Positions 1 through 12,732 of a stretch of DNA of 64,000 nt are shown in pieces. The DNA is from Calvatia gigantea (Eukaryota > Basidiomycota > Agaricomycetes > Agaricales > Lycoperdaceae): the NCBI GenBank assembly GCA_025093985.1, contig JACAAK010000007.1, forward strand, positions 1,302,001 to 1,366,000, given 5' to 3'. Position 1 is the first letter of the stretch. Every line of letters starts with the position of its first letter. The translations under genes and the position numbers were made by a program. The notes beneath the pieces were generated by a model, which worked only from the letters and a program-made list of their open reading frames with translations, made no database searches and was not told where the DNA came from.

Positions 1-3000
1 CCGCAACACCTGATATCCCCTCCCTTTGGAAACAGAGTATCTCCTTTTCCATGTGCTATCCCACCAACCACTTCCCCTACCACTCCCACATACATATCTC
101 CTCCGCGCGCCACACGCTCTTGTGCTGCTTCCTCGAGGCCACAGAACCAGAATTAACAATTTCCCTTGAAATCTCGATCTGATCATTACCGACAGATCCT
201 AACCGACCCTGATCACAGATGCGGGGTAGGGCCCCGTTTAGGCCTGTTAGGGCCAAGCCTGCAAATCAAGATCACCTAAAAATCCTGCGCGTGCAGGGCT
301 GATATTCAGTTACACATCCAACTTTGATCTTCGTGTCCTCTCATACATGGGAATTCTGCATTTGTGTCCTCTGCTGTGACATTCAAACCCTCGAACGTTG
401 GACAGCACCAGCCCACTTGCATTCCAGCATTCCACGTTTTTGATCAAATCATGCTCTTGTTGTGTCAGCACAGCCATCGACGTGGCCGTTGCGTGTTTGT
501 CTGGTGTGGTGATTACCCTTCCGGCTCAATCATTCACCTTTTTCCGAGAAAAAAACACGCACACCCCCTACTTTCTAAGCCCCACCCGCATACAACTTCT
601 TATTCTATCGGTGCAGGCCTTGTTTCTGCTTTTTTGAGTTTGCAGACCACCATTTCGGCTTTAACAGTTTCGTAAATAGACCACCCCATCGCGTTGTCGA
701 CGACGCCCATCTCATTTACTCCGCAGCATTCCTGTTAGTCCCAATTCCCCGCCCCATACTTTTGATGCATGATGGGTGGACTTTTTGTCCAGCACCGCCA
801 AGCATATATCATTAGCACCCTTTTCCATGTTATATTCTTCCTTGCCGCTGGCCACCCTTTACGTTACCAGTTGAACGTTGAACATTGATATTGAACGGTC
901 GAACCCCACGACGAACGTTCCTTCCTAACTACCTGCCGTCACTCCTAAACATTCCCAAATTGCCCTAGCACCACCGACGTCCTCGGTTGCCTTCTTCCTC
1001 CCTCCACTGCAACCACCTTATCCATCCCATCGGGCCCAGTCCCATCTCGACCAGTTGTTGATTTTAGCCCCTTGTACGACGTCAAGTTGCCGTTGACTTC
1101 TTAAGTTTCTATCGCGCATTGTCTTCGCGGAGCTTCGTGCTTCTCCTTCTGTTGGAACAGCAGGGGTTATTCAATATTAAAGCTTTCAAGTGGCACCTTG
1201 ACCCTAGTCCTGGGGAAACCTGACCTCAAGAATACCGGTAAAACCCGCGTCCGGGTGTTTCTTCAAAATCACCGCACCGGCAGTCAACATCTTTCCTCAC
1301 GTAACCTAGCCTATCTCCACTTAATTCCTCTAGCGTCGTCCAACACTTTATATCGTATCTTTGCTATTTTTATTTATGTTTATTCTGTCTTCGACTATAG
1401 CTTCAGTGCTTCGACAAAAACTTACCTGCCATTTTGATGCGCACCAAGCCAGGTCCAAGAGGGGCTATCACCTAGAAGAACCTGTCATTCCTAGCGACCT
1501 AATGGTCCAGAAGTATTCAGGCCGTCACAGGACACTATGCGGACGCCATTCGGTATTCCCCATTTCTGTCCCCATCCTATCATTAACCTTCAGATTCTCT
1601 TCTCGAATGTCACGATAAACCAGCTGAGAACCAATACCATTCACCCTAGCGGTTGGTTTGCCAAATAGGGTCATGAGCGTTGGTGTCCAGAGCGCCCCAA
1701 GGTCCCCCCCCCCAGTCTTCGGTCTGTAGCATCATTGACACGATTGTCGCCCGCAGCATCTCAAGGAAGAATCTTACCCCCAAGTACGACTGAGGTGCAA
1801 TGGTCCCCGTTACCCACCCGCTGGCGATGCAACTCTGCCCTCAAGGAAGAATCCATAAACGGCCTCAGGGCCCATGATTCCCCGGCCATACCGCCATTCA
1901 CAGGCTTCCTACCCCGCAAACGTCTGATAATCGAGAAGTAGTGTGGCCTGGCCAACCTGACCCTGTGAACGCCCATGTCCCGGGTCACCTCTCTTCCTGA
2001 AATCCAGAATCCTTCCGAAGTTTCTTTTTTAATAGCACAAACTTCGAAGAACCCTGTGTTACTTAGAATTTGGCAACATACTCTGGCACCTGCTCTTGGA
2101 GAACCTCGGCGTAACTTGTTCTTTCTGTCAAACGCACATTGTAAGCCACCATACCGTGTTCCACTTCCCACGATTAGGTTGTTCTAAGCGTGCGTGAAAT
2201 TCAACATGAATAACTTCTCGGCTATCAGCCTCGCTGGGCCTTATGCGAATCTAAAAAATGGCTAGGTTTGGTATTGACCGAAATACAATCCGCACTTGCT
2301 GGTACTTCGCGCGTAAGTTTCCGAACCTTCGATGACTTGATGCATGCAGTTGAGTATCACGCACCTTATCGGGCATAGAAAAAATAACTGTAGTGTTGAT
2401 TGATAATTGTGGGACGATGTTCTCTGGATAGTGTGCTGGCCATCGATCATGCGCCCAGCATCAAAATTAATGGCTTCGATGGCGTCAGTTTGGAGTAGCA
2501 CATCAGATTGTAAGCGTTTCATTGTTCATATACTTTTCACGCGTCGGGTTCACCAAATGAGTTCAATGACGAGGAAATGAACGGCAACCACGAACAGCCA
2601 TGGCCGGCCCCACCACCAAGATGAAACAAAATCAAAACAACGAGGATGCAAGAATTACGTCCTCCCCCCGCCAACGAAATCAACCGCCAACCCGCATTGC
2701 CCCAACTTAAAATTTCGTTTCTCCCGCAAACTAGGATCCACAAAGCCGGGTGAGGCCGGCCTGGGGTGGAGATATGTTTGTCATCAAGAACGAGGCCTGA
2801 GGCCCGAGTAACAAACCAGCATGGAGTCCATCCCTCTTTCCTCCGCTTACACTTGACCGCAGTCCCCACCACCCCTGGTCTCAACACCGCAATTTAACCT
2901 GCACTTCAGAGCTCCATTGCTTATTCAGGTCATTCTACCCTGCCTTCCCTTTCATTAATCGCCGGTTAACCTGTGGTACAAATGATTCATCTCACAAGTC

Positions 3001-6000
3001 CTTTCAATAGCGAATTCGTTTCCCAGCATCAATCTGATAATAATTCACGTAGGCACAATTGCCTGACCGTTGGAAATAATTTAGTGCCGGTCAAACCAAT
3101 GGAGCGGCGTCCTTGCTGAATTTGAATACCCGTTCAACCCCAAATAACTCTCCTGCATCCGAGGAACAACTATCTTTGGTTGACCCTTTTGCCGCTTCGC
3201 TTATACAAGGGAACACCCCAGTTTCAGAATCTCAAGGTGCTTCGGAGATCGAAGTTCTTTCGAATAGTAGCGGAAGGGCCCGTGATTCTGAACCTGGTGA
3301 TGGACCCCTTCTTCAGCTTCATCTTGTGCTAATATAGAACGACAATCCTGTTTTGTCCTTTGTTCTTCACCTTGCTTGTTCGTATGTTCATATCGTCGTA
3401 ATTATGAAACAGCGATTACAAACGTGGGTTATCGACAGAAAAAGTCACGGTCTTCCTAGATATGAGTTTAAGAGCATCCGCCACCATCACCGTCAAAATG
3501 AAGGGTATGGTGCTGTGGAGTGGATCAGGCAAGGTCCATCATTAAAAGTGCGAGGTCTCTTGCAATCACGCCACAGTTTGCATTTTTTGATAGATAGATG
3601 GACCGGACCTATTTCCGCTCGGCTTGCGTGGAACATGACCTGATAGACATAGAGATAGCTTCAAGAATCAAACGTTTGAGATACCCATTATTTGGCCGAA
3701 TTCCATGCACGAACTTCCACGTATCCCGAAGCGCGAAACCTTTCAATTTATTTTGGAAATTAAATTTCCATAATTCCACAAACTCAGTATATCCGAGGTT
3801 CTTCCCTCCGGTAGTGCTAGGTAAGCACACTCAAAAGCTAAGCGAGATAATGGTACTCGACACGGATTATGCCACGAGCTATCACCGAGCAACAGGAACA
3901 TGGTTGACGATTAGATTACAACCTCATGAACTGACATCGTGAGTGACCAGGTCATGTGTCTCTCGTCCATTCGGACTTGCGCTGCTCACCAAAATCGAAA
4001 TAGACTCGCCATTCTGAAGAGGTTTCTCCGACAAATGGTAGTCCAATGGGCTCTAAATTGCGTTTGTGAGGAGATGAATGCGAACACCGAGATCCCTGTG
4101 GCACATTCAAGTCCATCCGGATTTCGGAAGCTTCTGATGGCGCACTTGATGGGTTGTTGAACGGTTTGAGTCCTGGGGTTCTCAACCGCTCACCGTGTGT
4201 TTGGATACCGATAGAAAACGGGTGGAGGCGCCATTAAGGAGCTTTGTACCTCCTATACCTACGCACGAATGACGAGCAAAAAAAATCGAAGAGCAGTGTT
4301 TTTGACACATTGTCTCCGAGGTTTCTACTGAGGTGGTTGACAACACCTGCTCTTTTGCCTTCTCTATCATCTCTTGAAGTTTTGATCCTCAGTGGGTAAC
4401 TTTGCCTTTGCTGTTGGGATAGTGGTAATAATTAATTCCCTTGAGTCTATCTCCTCCAGTGCAAGAGGTTTTCAGCAGGAGGGCTGCCTATTGTGTGATA
4501 TTCATGCTTTCTAGCAGATTTGTGACGGTTATATCGGACATAGGCCGTCAGGTGGGCGATATATACCCAGTTGTCCATATCTAGATTGCAGCCCTGATTC
4601 TATTTTTCGCTGAGCATCCAAGATAAGTACAGCCCTTATCCTGCGAGAATGGGCAAACACACCCCTAAAACCAATACGGGCGCCGTGTGGGAGTTCGCTG
4701 CAGCGGAAGCCTTAGTCTTCTCAGCCTCCCAAAAAACGATCCACCATTTTCAACATCTCATTTTCCCGAGAGATCCATCCAATCTACCAATTCATTCCTC
4801 GCTCCTGTGGTCGCTGGCACAACACGCCGTGTGGAACCTCGTCAGGGAAGGATATTTTGGTCAATGGTGAACATCCGAACACCGGTAATTCACTGGTAAT
4901 TCTTGTTGTGTCTGCCGAGCCTGTGGGGCCCGTCATCATGAAAGAGTAGGGCTGGGGTTGGATTATCTTCGGGCCAACTTGGTGTCAGTGAACGTGTATA
5001 CGCCGATCCATGGTAACGGCCTGTTGCGAAGAATGTTCGATCATGGTTCGAGGCATGCTAAGACATGTCTGCTGCTCATCGAATATTTTTAAGTACCTGC
5101 TTAGCACTGACCCGCCGAGGTTTCTCCCAGGTACCCACGATAGCGTAAACACTTCACTGGAGTTTCAACGGTTGGTGGATGAAATGTAAGGGCTCGGAGT
5201 GGATGGAGTTTTCAGGAAAAGACAAGGTCGTGCTAGACTTGTATTTCGGGGGTGTGGTTTGAAATTTGAAACCCCAGCAAAAAAACTGAGCCAAGCTAGC
5301 TAGCGTCGATTCGTGCCACAAGAATGATCGACTCCTATCGAGCTGAGGATAGTGTTGATATCGCCTAGTGCGATAGGTCTTCTTATTTTCCTCTGATCCG
5401 TCGTTCGCCTCAACTTCGTAAGATTTCGCGCAAAGTTCAACGTCCAACGTTCAACTTTGACCTCGGAGCAAGGATAAGAAGAGCAAAGGATCTTCATCCT
5501 TGACATGCTTGACACATGGTGGACCAGCGCTTAAAGCTGTCAAGGGGAAACCTCCAAGGTCCTCGCGTGAACGACTCGTGGACTTGAGTTCGATCACCAA
5601 CACTCGGGATGGAAGTATGTCAGGACGAACCTTAGAACCCCGGGTTCTTCGCCAGAAGCAAAGATAGGAGATCCTGCATTTCCCCTATCCTTCACGTTGA
5701 GAAGTTGATGTCCAACATAAATGACTGGGAGTACGACACGCGTCGGTCGTTTGACAGGTCCTATGTATGCTAACTGCAACGGACGACTGCTGTTGAAAAT
5801 GTAAAGTGTGGACGTAGGCTTCGGTTAAGTGCGCTTCTATGGGGTCCGATCATAGGAGAAGCTGGGCGCTGATGAATAAGATGGCTCCATCAACTGTCTT
5901 GGGTGCGCCTTGGAGTCGTCCGGGAGCAAGACATCTTCGGGCTAGGTCAGTTTCACCGTTGGTGATACGTAAATCCAGAGCTGATTATGCTGCTCGAGGA

Positions 6001-6625
6001 TCACGTCTTCGTTGTACTCTCGGAAATTGTGAGGTCAAACTGAGCCCAGGTGGAGTAAACAAATTTACTGAAAGGGTTAGAAGATTTGGGGGGGGGCTTG
6101 GAATTCGTTAATTGCAGTCCCTCTGAACGGCAATAGGGTTTTCGATTGTAAGTTTGGGTTCGGCACACTGGAAGTTGTTACTTCAAATAAATAGAAGGTA
6201 AACATGGACCCACCGGCGGCAACCGCGGTAACTTCCAAGGCTAAGTACATATTTGTAGACTTCCAGAAACAAAATTTTGTCTAACCTGGGACACTTTTTT
6301 CGGCACGAGCGAGTATTAATGGGTGGACAACCGGTGGCAGCATTTTCGAGATGTGGGATTGGGCTGGATGTGAAGAACATGCTGGCAGGTGCGGATGAAT
6401 GTGAAGGCTGAGAATCCAACATATACCAATCGACGCGACAGGGGCCAGTGCAATGGAACAAGTGGAATGGACCATACTTTGGGTACTTACTCGAAAGAGC
6501 TGTAGTTGGAGGCGGACATCTGGTGATGGTAGTTGGTGGGGGCAAACCACGTCAGGATGCATGCAAAATAGATTAAGTCAACAAATAACAATAGTACGAA
6601 AATACAAATATACGCGGCAAGAACG
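1..6625. other. gene-poor stretch, no confident gene
   Basis: No ORF with recognisable family signatures and no chain of phase-consistent exons was found on either strand. Roughly 540-1160 is pyrimidine-rich on the + strand and resembles a fungal promoter or 5' leader, but no long ORF follows it. Around 3.1-4.4 kb there is serine/proline-rich coding-like sequence, listed separately. Short reiterations of GTTGAAC/TTCAAC occur near 866-900 and 5425-5460. I see no LTRs, terminal inverted repeats or transposase motifs. Confidence 0.5.
3113..4396 (+). pseudogene. possible eroded or indel-broken protein gene
   Basis: Several + strand blocks read as biased, coding-like protein but in changing frames. 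One is a Ser/Pro/Glu-rich block at 3113-3337. Another near 4000-4060 reads EEVSPTNGSPMGSKLRL. Blocks near 4100-4396 include VEAPLRSFVPPIP and SPRFLLRWLTTPALLPSL and run to a stop at about 4396. Moving between them needs single-base frame corrections (for example near 4003 and 4270), the same +1 type seen in the conserved genes of this window. I recognise no family. It could be a real low-conservation gene damaged by sequence errors, a true pseudogene, or chance. No start, domain or full exon chain is established. Confidence 0.25.
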
Positions 6626-8489
6626 CTACCGTCGCCTGCTCCTGGTGGACTGGAATTTCGATGTCTCTCGCCTCAATCGTCTGTGCACCCAAGATGATTA
6701 ACATCAGAGTGCGTAAGAATATAGATCGTGTAACGTACCTGCTTGCTCTCTCTCTTTCAATTTCCCTCCTCTCGACCTCTTCAGCCGTCAGCTCTTCAAA
6801 CTTCGTCCCTAAACTCGTCTGCCTCTTGCCAGTCCCTCCACACGCTTTTCAGTAGCTTTGGTCCCCGTCCATCCTTCGGCGCCCGTCCCCAGCCTAGGCC
6901 TAGACCAGTCTTATCCTTCACCAAGCCAAATCCACTCTTATCTCGTGGTCTATCACCTCCTGCAACTGCATCTTCTCCGATTTCTCGCTCGCCCCCGATG
7001 ACACCCCATTCTATGGCATCCTTTTTATGCTTCATGAGTTCCTCGTGAACAGCATGAGCAACAAGCGGGATCGCTTCTCCCGATAGCCCAAGTTCCATAC
7101 ATAATTTTTCCGCAAAGATTTCAGGTGTGAGTGGTGAAAGTAAGTCCCATTCGATGTGGTCCATAAGATGGTGGTTGGCTATTTGGACATCAATCTTCTC
7201 GTGAGTCAGTGGATGTTTTATGGTGCATCTCGCGTAGTGGACTCACGCTCAAAATGACGCGACACTCCGGCAGCTCATCAGCACTTGGTTCAAGCTCATT
7301 CAGATCAGGGGCCCCGTCCTGACCCAATTCCATGCTAGCTACTCCTTCATGCTCCTCTAATTGTGCACGTATCTGCGCAGCAACTGTGTCGGCGTAGGTA
7401 GTGGGGAGATCGAGGTCATAGCAAAAAATCTTTGCAAAGCTCTCAGGTTTTATGAGTTCCTCGTTGATATTCCAAACAAAGCAATCGCGGATTCTGTGGG
7501 TGTCTGTTTCAAACTCCACGCGCACTGGTATGAGCGAGGTTCGTTTTTTCCCCTGTTTGATCATCGCGTCCGGTGCTCTAGAAGGATTTATCTAAGGAGG
7601 GCATAAAAAGGCAAGCTAGGGGTACTTACGGGTATTCATGTGTCGTGGGTAGCACAGGGCGAGGTTTGATAAATCTGTCCGGTGGTATCTGGCCAAGGTA
7701 GCTCTGATCCAATTCGTTCCTTTCCATCATCTGGGGTGTGCCAGTACGATTTGGTGTTGCCGAGTTCCCCGCTGTCGAGGTGAAGACAGACATGCCAGTA
7801 CCCATTCTGCCCGCTCTTGTTTGTCGTATCGCCGTCCGTGTACCACCACTTGCCACAAAATCCGAATCATCCGAGTCGAGAGCACCGGAATCGGGAAATT
7901 CATCGCCAGATCCAGGATCTACATAGTTGACCATCCCTCCTCGCCTTGTTGTAGTGCGAGAGTGTGCCGCTGTAGCGGGTGCAAGGACGGGCTGCATAAG
8001 GAGCGTAGCCCCAGTGCGTAAGCGTGATGCATAGGTGGATTGCAGGGCTTGTGGTGTTGTTGGTAGTGGGGGTCGTGGGGGGTTGGGTTGAGTAACTGGG
8101 ATGGTTGGCATGGGCAAGGGGGCTTGATATATGGGTTGTGTTGGGTAAGGTATTGTGGGGGTGTATGTATTTGCAGCACGCGTTTGACGGGTGCGGGTAT
8201 TCCTGGCGGTAGATGCTGGAGTTTTAGGTGGTGGAGTGGCGGCCGCTGACCATGTATGAACATTTTTCATGTAGGCTTGGATTAGAGTGAACTTCAATCA
8301 TCAGATGTTTTGATGACATAAAATACCTTTGGGATCAGCTGGTCGAGGTGTCGGCGAAGCGTATGTCGCCTGCGCTGCGGAGGTTATGTGGTTAATCGCT
8401 TGTCGTAGCTGTGTATCTGTCATGTTTCCGTATGCTCCAGGTGCAGCGGGAAACTTTGTAGTAGAGGTGCCATTTTGATTTTCGGCCAT
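6626..8489 (-). CDS. sfh1: SNF5/SMARCB1-family chromatin remodelling subunit (Sfh1/Snf5-like)
   Basis: Predicted core subunit of a SWI/SNF- or RSC-type nucleosome remodeller. Five exons: 8489..8327, 8275..7630, 7577..7247, 7194..6739, 6680..6626; introns are 51-58 nt. The N-terminal half is low-complexity (Pro/Thr/Ala-rich). The SNF5 homology repeats lie in exons 3 and 4: LIPVRVEFETDTHRIRDCFVWN, shortened here to its core VRVEFETDTHRIRD, then QIANHHLMDHIEWDLLSP. The tail ends ASRRLRRETSKFQST..R. Exon lengths sum to 1651, one base over a multiple of three. The frame breaks at a GGG (minus strand) at 6807-6809: ADEFR runs into an early stop, whereas dropping one G gives the family-typical continuation TKFEELTAEEVERRE and reaches the last exon, for about 549 aa. 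The name Sfh1 rather than Snf5 is by overall size and the compact C-terminus, not by a search. Confidence 0.88.
6807..6809 (-). other. apparent +1 frameshift in the Snf5/Sfh1-like gene
   Basis: Three consecutive G on the minus strand. Two would keep the conserved frame across the end of the second SNF5 repeat. Without that, the protein stops a few codons later and loses its conserved C-terminal arginine-rich tail. Confidence 0.7.
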
Positions 8490-10532
8490 GACTGCAAGTT
8501 TGGTGGATGATGTCGAGAGCAAGACGCGTTCGTCACGCGTGACGGACGTTACGCTCCTTCTCATCTCTCCAAACCATGGCCTGGGCTGGCCAAGAAGTCT
8601 CCTGGCGTACAGTACAATCGTTGACAGCTAATTAACTGTATCACCTTGCGTTCGTAATCGTTCTGGAGCTGATATAAAGTGACTGGCGCGAAGATTGCTT
8701 GCCATCCTCATAGCCAGCGATCTGTGGTCCTGGCCGTTGACAAGGACGAGCCCCGCTTGCCCGAACTTATATTGTTGGAAATGCTAGCGTTTATCAACCC
8801 GCTGCTTCCTGTGCAATGAATCCAGACTACTTTGGTTCTCGGGCAGGGCCAGTCCTTCAAACTCACCGTTTACTATTATTACAAGTTACCCATTGCCCAC
8901 GCCCTTTGCTTCCAACTTCGATACCACGCTTGCACCTCCAGAATCGGATCGGAAATCGGAATCATGACGGCAGTGGGTCTAACATGCCCTCGCTCAACTT
9001 CGATTTGAACTCGGTGTCCCCTTGGCCTGCGCCTACCACTCCTGCCCAAAATATTGCAACCCTGGACGAGTTGTTCGCAAACTATCTGATTCAGAAAGAC
9101 ATTTAAAAGCATATCAATATCGAGTTCAAATCAGGACTCACTTCTCACCAATATCTGAGATAGATGCGCTGTCATGCCAAGCGCTCGGCTGCTTCGGGTA
9201 TGTCCAAGGCCTGCTGTCCAAGTAAGAAAATCTGACGAGAACACAGTGACATGTAAAAATGGCCAGGAATGAAGGAATGTACTCATGGTCACAAATCCGT
9301 CATTAATTTCCAAAACCGGGGGCTTAAGGTTTAGCCGTGCTCATCCAAGGACAAAATCTGGGTATCGAACATCGTGAGTATCCACATCGAGAAAGTCTCG
9401 TTAGATGTGGCTAATAAGTTCCTCACGTGTAACCCTCTTCGCACTTCTTATGTTACAACCAAACGGGAAAATACACGCATTACACAAACATACCTCCTTC
9501 CTTCTCTGAATCAACTTTCGTCAGCGGCGGTGAGACTTGTCCCCCGAGAACACTGATTCAGTTGTGGCTGGTGTGTTTCTTGTTCCAGATATACTCCACC
9601 TTTCCTCATCAAGATCACACCGACTTGTACCTTCCACCACTTGGGGAGGTCCCTGGGTCTCACAAAAAAAAAACAACTATGTTCTTGGCATCAAGGGTCT
9701 TACAATTTTAAACGCGACGGACACTCCTGCAATAGGAGATTATCCCACAAATCTGCGGGTAGACTCCTAAAGCCGACAACAAAGTATTTAATAACATCTT
9801 GCATTCCCTGGGTCGGGCGAACAAGAACAAGAAGATGCGGAGAGGTGTAGACAAGCTAGTCACAAAAAAAGAACAAATACCGCTGGCCGACTGTTCGGTA
9901 CATTTCTCCTTTCTACTTTGCGTCTCGATATAACCAAAATACATGTTCATGGTCCCGGAGAAATCTTGTGCAGGAGTGGGTTGTAGTACCCTTGCAGAGA
10001 TACAAAAGGACCCCATCTGGGACGATCACGCATCCCGGGGCTGGGTGGAATCGAACTGACCGACACTCTACTACGCGAGATATCAACTTGGAAACGGTCG
10101 TTGGGAATGCTCAAAACTAATCCAAGAAAGATATAATCACGATGTTGTTACGCCTGAGAATTTGCGTTGTTACGAATGGAAGCTCACGGAACCCGATCAT
10201 AAACCCACTCCAAGAAAAGGATTGTCAATTCGTTCCCCGACAACTTCTGAACGGTAAGACATGAATCAGTGTTGATCGTAAGTGATTGACACAATTTTGT
10301 TCTCTTGCTGATATGTCACTTCATCAAAAATATCTCTAATTATTAAATTGTTCTAAAACAGAATATGGAGACATATGTAGATTCCATCTTGTATCCAAAA
10401 CCTTAGGCATAGGGGATCATTGTATGATATGATGTCCCTATAGTACTTAACAAAAGTCCAGGTCGCTCAACGTCAACTAAAACAAGCATATGAAAAAAAT
10501 GTCTAGGAAGGCATGATAAATCCAGCCTTACA
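8490..10532. other. intergenic, one weak coding-like block
   Basis: Between the divergent 5' end of the Snf5-like gene and the 3' end of the next minus-strand gene. Only 8816-9106 (listed separately) looks coding-like. A short sequence at about 10050 resembles the T-arm of a tRNA (minus strand AGTTCGATTCC) without the rest of a tRNA. I see nothing else. Confidence 0.5.
8816..9106 (+). CDS. possible small gene or 3' exon, unrecognised
   Basis: The reading that ends at 9106 has a coding-like C-terminus (NMPSLNFDLNSVSPWPAP, then TLDELFANYLIQKDI). Just upstream, another frame is equally coding-like (SNSPFTIITSYPLPTPFASN then TTLAPPESDRKSE) until a stop near 8965. Joining them needs one base skipped near 8963, as in other genes here. 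It may be the last exon of an uncharacterised Ser/Pro-rich protein such as a regulator. No start codon, partner exons or domain could be established, so this is a pointer rather than a gene model. Confidence 0.25.
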   Translation: MNPDYFGSRAGPVLQTHRLLLLQVTHCPRPLLPTSIPRLHLQNRIGNRNHDGSGSNMPSLNFDLNSVSPWPAPTTPAQNIATLDELFANYLIQKDI

Positions 10533-11493
10533 TTAAAGGAGAACAGCGACAACAGCCAAAGCAGAGACTGTGAAGCCGGACGCGAACAACGTCGAAGCAC
10601 CATTGTTGTTGTTGGTCGTGGTACCGTTGTTGCCAGAACCACCACCACTACTGGCTGCGTCAACTGCACTTTGTGAGATAGTGGATGGAGTATTTCCATC
10701 TTCACAAAAAAAATTTTTTTTTAGGATGTGACTGTGGTAAGACTGATTAGCAAACTCACCCGTGAACGAAGCACCACATTGTGATCGGAGGTCCGGGGCA
10801 GCATCCGACACAAGGCTGGGGATGTCTTGATTGAGGATGTTGTAACCTGCCTTGACGCAATCTGTGCAGGTAACATTCTGAGGGATGTTTCGGAGCCCTG
10901 ATTCGCCCATGACCAGGTTCATAATGTTTTGGACGGTAAGAGGTTGCCCATTTGCTCTCTCGATGTTCGTGAGGGTCTGGGTGAGACAAAGAGTATCACC
11001 ACTGGAATTCAACACCGCTTAGTAGGTTGTAGGTCGAAATCTGGGGATAACACTCACTTTTTCAAGCAGACGATCTTCCGGACAGTGGGGTAGAATCGTT
11101 GGACGGTAGGTGTAATGGCTGCGGCCAACGAGGCAGGGTCCACGTTTGGGTCTCCACCACTGATTTCGTTGCGGCAACCGGAGGTAATAACGTTCACGAC
11201 ATTGGCGAGAGTTTGGTTGCTACAAGGAGCTGCGGCACAGATGTTCGTTGCCCATGTGTTAAGAGGTCCCACAACAGACGAGTTGCCAGTTGCAATAGGA
11301 AGAAGGGAAGTGGGACTGAGACAAGAGTTAGCACCCCCATCTGCAACAATACCGGCTAGTGCAGTGGTGCATTGAGTCGAAAGTCCAGTGACCCTTTGAA
11401 TCAATCAGTCCAGGACATTTTCAAGAGAGGTCTTGGAGCTTACTGAGCGCTAGCAAAGCCAGCGAGGACGGCAATTATAATGGCACGCAACAT
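10533..11493 (-). CDS. secreted, probably GPI-anchored cysteine-containing protein
   Basis: Four exons (11493..11444, 11393..11058, 11001..10760, 10699..10533; introns 50, 56 and 60 nt) give an intact 264-residue protein. Residues 1-17 form a signal peptide (MLRAIIIAVLAGFASAQ). The body has repeated short modules with paired cysteines (STQCTTALAG, NSCLSP, ICAAAPC, SGCRNE, KIVCLK, DTLCLTQT, VTCTDCVKAGYN, SQCGASF). A Gly/Asn/Thr/Ser-rich linker follows (about 215-240), then a C-terminal hydrophobic segment ending ALAVVAVLL, the usual layout of a GPI-attachment signal. It therefore probably sits on the outer plasma membrane or in the cell wall. The family resembles uncharacterised secreted basidiomycete proteins; I do not recognise an enzymatic motif. 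The start is fixed by the signal peptide. Confidence 0.82.
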
Positions 11494-12732
11494 TGGTTCT
11501 GAACAAGGTGAATGGATACCTATAAAAATGCACCAGGGGCGGCTTATAAGGGTTCGGAGTTGTCCCACTTACCAAGCCAGCAATGTTCCAAATATCTGCG
11601 CTTCACGTGTGCTGAGACAACGCCTGCGCCAATTTTGGCTCACCGGTTTCAGAATTCCACTCCCACGCGTAACTTTTTTGTCTGAGGCGCATTTATTTTT
11701 ATCTTTCCACTCTACTTGCTTCCTAGCCAAGGCAGTTCAGATTCAAGTTTGTTGCAACGCGAGTTTGCAAATATCTGCCCTAATTAAACATACTGCAGTT
11801 GTACTTCAAGAGACCGTGATCTCTCACTCAACGCAAACTCCGATTACGAAAACGGCGGCTGCGGATGTGGCAGTGACACGAAATCCGGGCATCAGGCAAC
11901 AATCCACACCGCTTCTTCGTCGCTTGGCTCACATGCTGAGGTGTTAAAATATTCCTCCCGATCTCTGTGTGATCTTGGCGGCACGGCCTTTCGTACGTCG
12001 GAATGGTGATGACCAGCCCAGCCATCTTACGGAGTGTCGAACCCTGCGCATTCCGAGGCTGCTTCGACGACCATATCTACACAGGGCTTAGCAACCCAAA
12101 AACATTCATTCTTGGAGACCAACGTTCTACCCACACGCTGCATTACACGAGGGTACGCTGCAGACTTCATGCTTTAAATTTGATCTCGCTGGGTGGGGGG
12201 CGGCGAGCATCTTATCAGTAATAGATAGGTTGACCCCAACAATCAGTCCAAGAGGAGGGGTGATGTACTATGTATCATTGATTTCTCTGATAGGGTATGA
12301 AAGGTTAGAACCGTCCCCCTTGGTGTGCCGTTCCCAGAGGCCAGCGCCCACCGATTATCTGGACTGCGAGAAGAGCCATTGTTCTATTAGGTTCTATTCT
12401 CACACGTAGTGAAGCGCACATAGTATCAGGTAGCTACCGTTACTCAGGCAATGAGGTCGTCAAGGGACTTTGAGTGAATGAGCCAACATACAACCCCGGA
12501 AACCTGCCCAAACATCCTTCTGAGATGTTCACAGTCATGACAGCCAGCTATAAAGCCCCTGAGATACATGTTGCCATTCTAAGATGCTCGGAGGTTGATG
12601 TGCGCTGCGTTTCTATGCTGCCCAGGGTGCCAAGTAGGGCAAACCCCTTCTTAAGATTCTTAGTGTTGCCAAAACAAATACAGCCTGACCTGTCTCGATA
12701 ATTGAAGGCAGGGGCATTATTAAAGTGCTGTT
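11494..12732. other. intergenic, nothing recognised
   Basis: Lies between divergently transcribed genes (secreted protein leftwards, gelsolin rightwards), so it must hold both promoters. A C/T-rich patch at about 11640-11720 could be a leader for the leftward gene. No gene, repeat or RNA was recognised. Confidence 0.5.

Noticed and set aside
364..675. 103-codon ORF in the left end
   Set aside because: Overlaps a second ORF in another frame, has no family features and lies in C/T-rich leader-like sequence; consistent with chance.
10021..10110. Possible tRNA on the minus strand
   Set aside because: Has a B-box-like word but no matching acceptor, D or anticodon stems.
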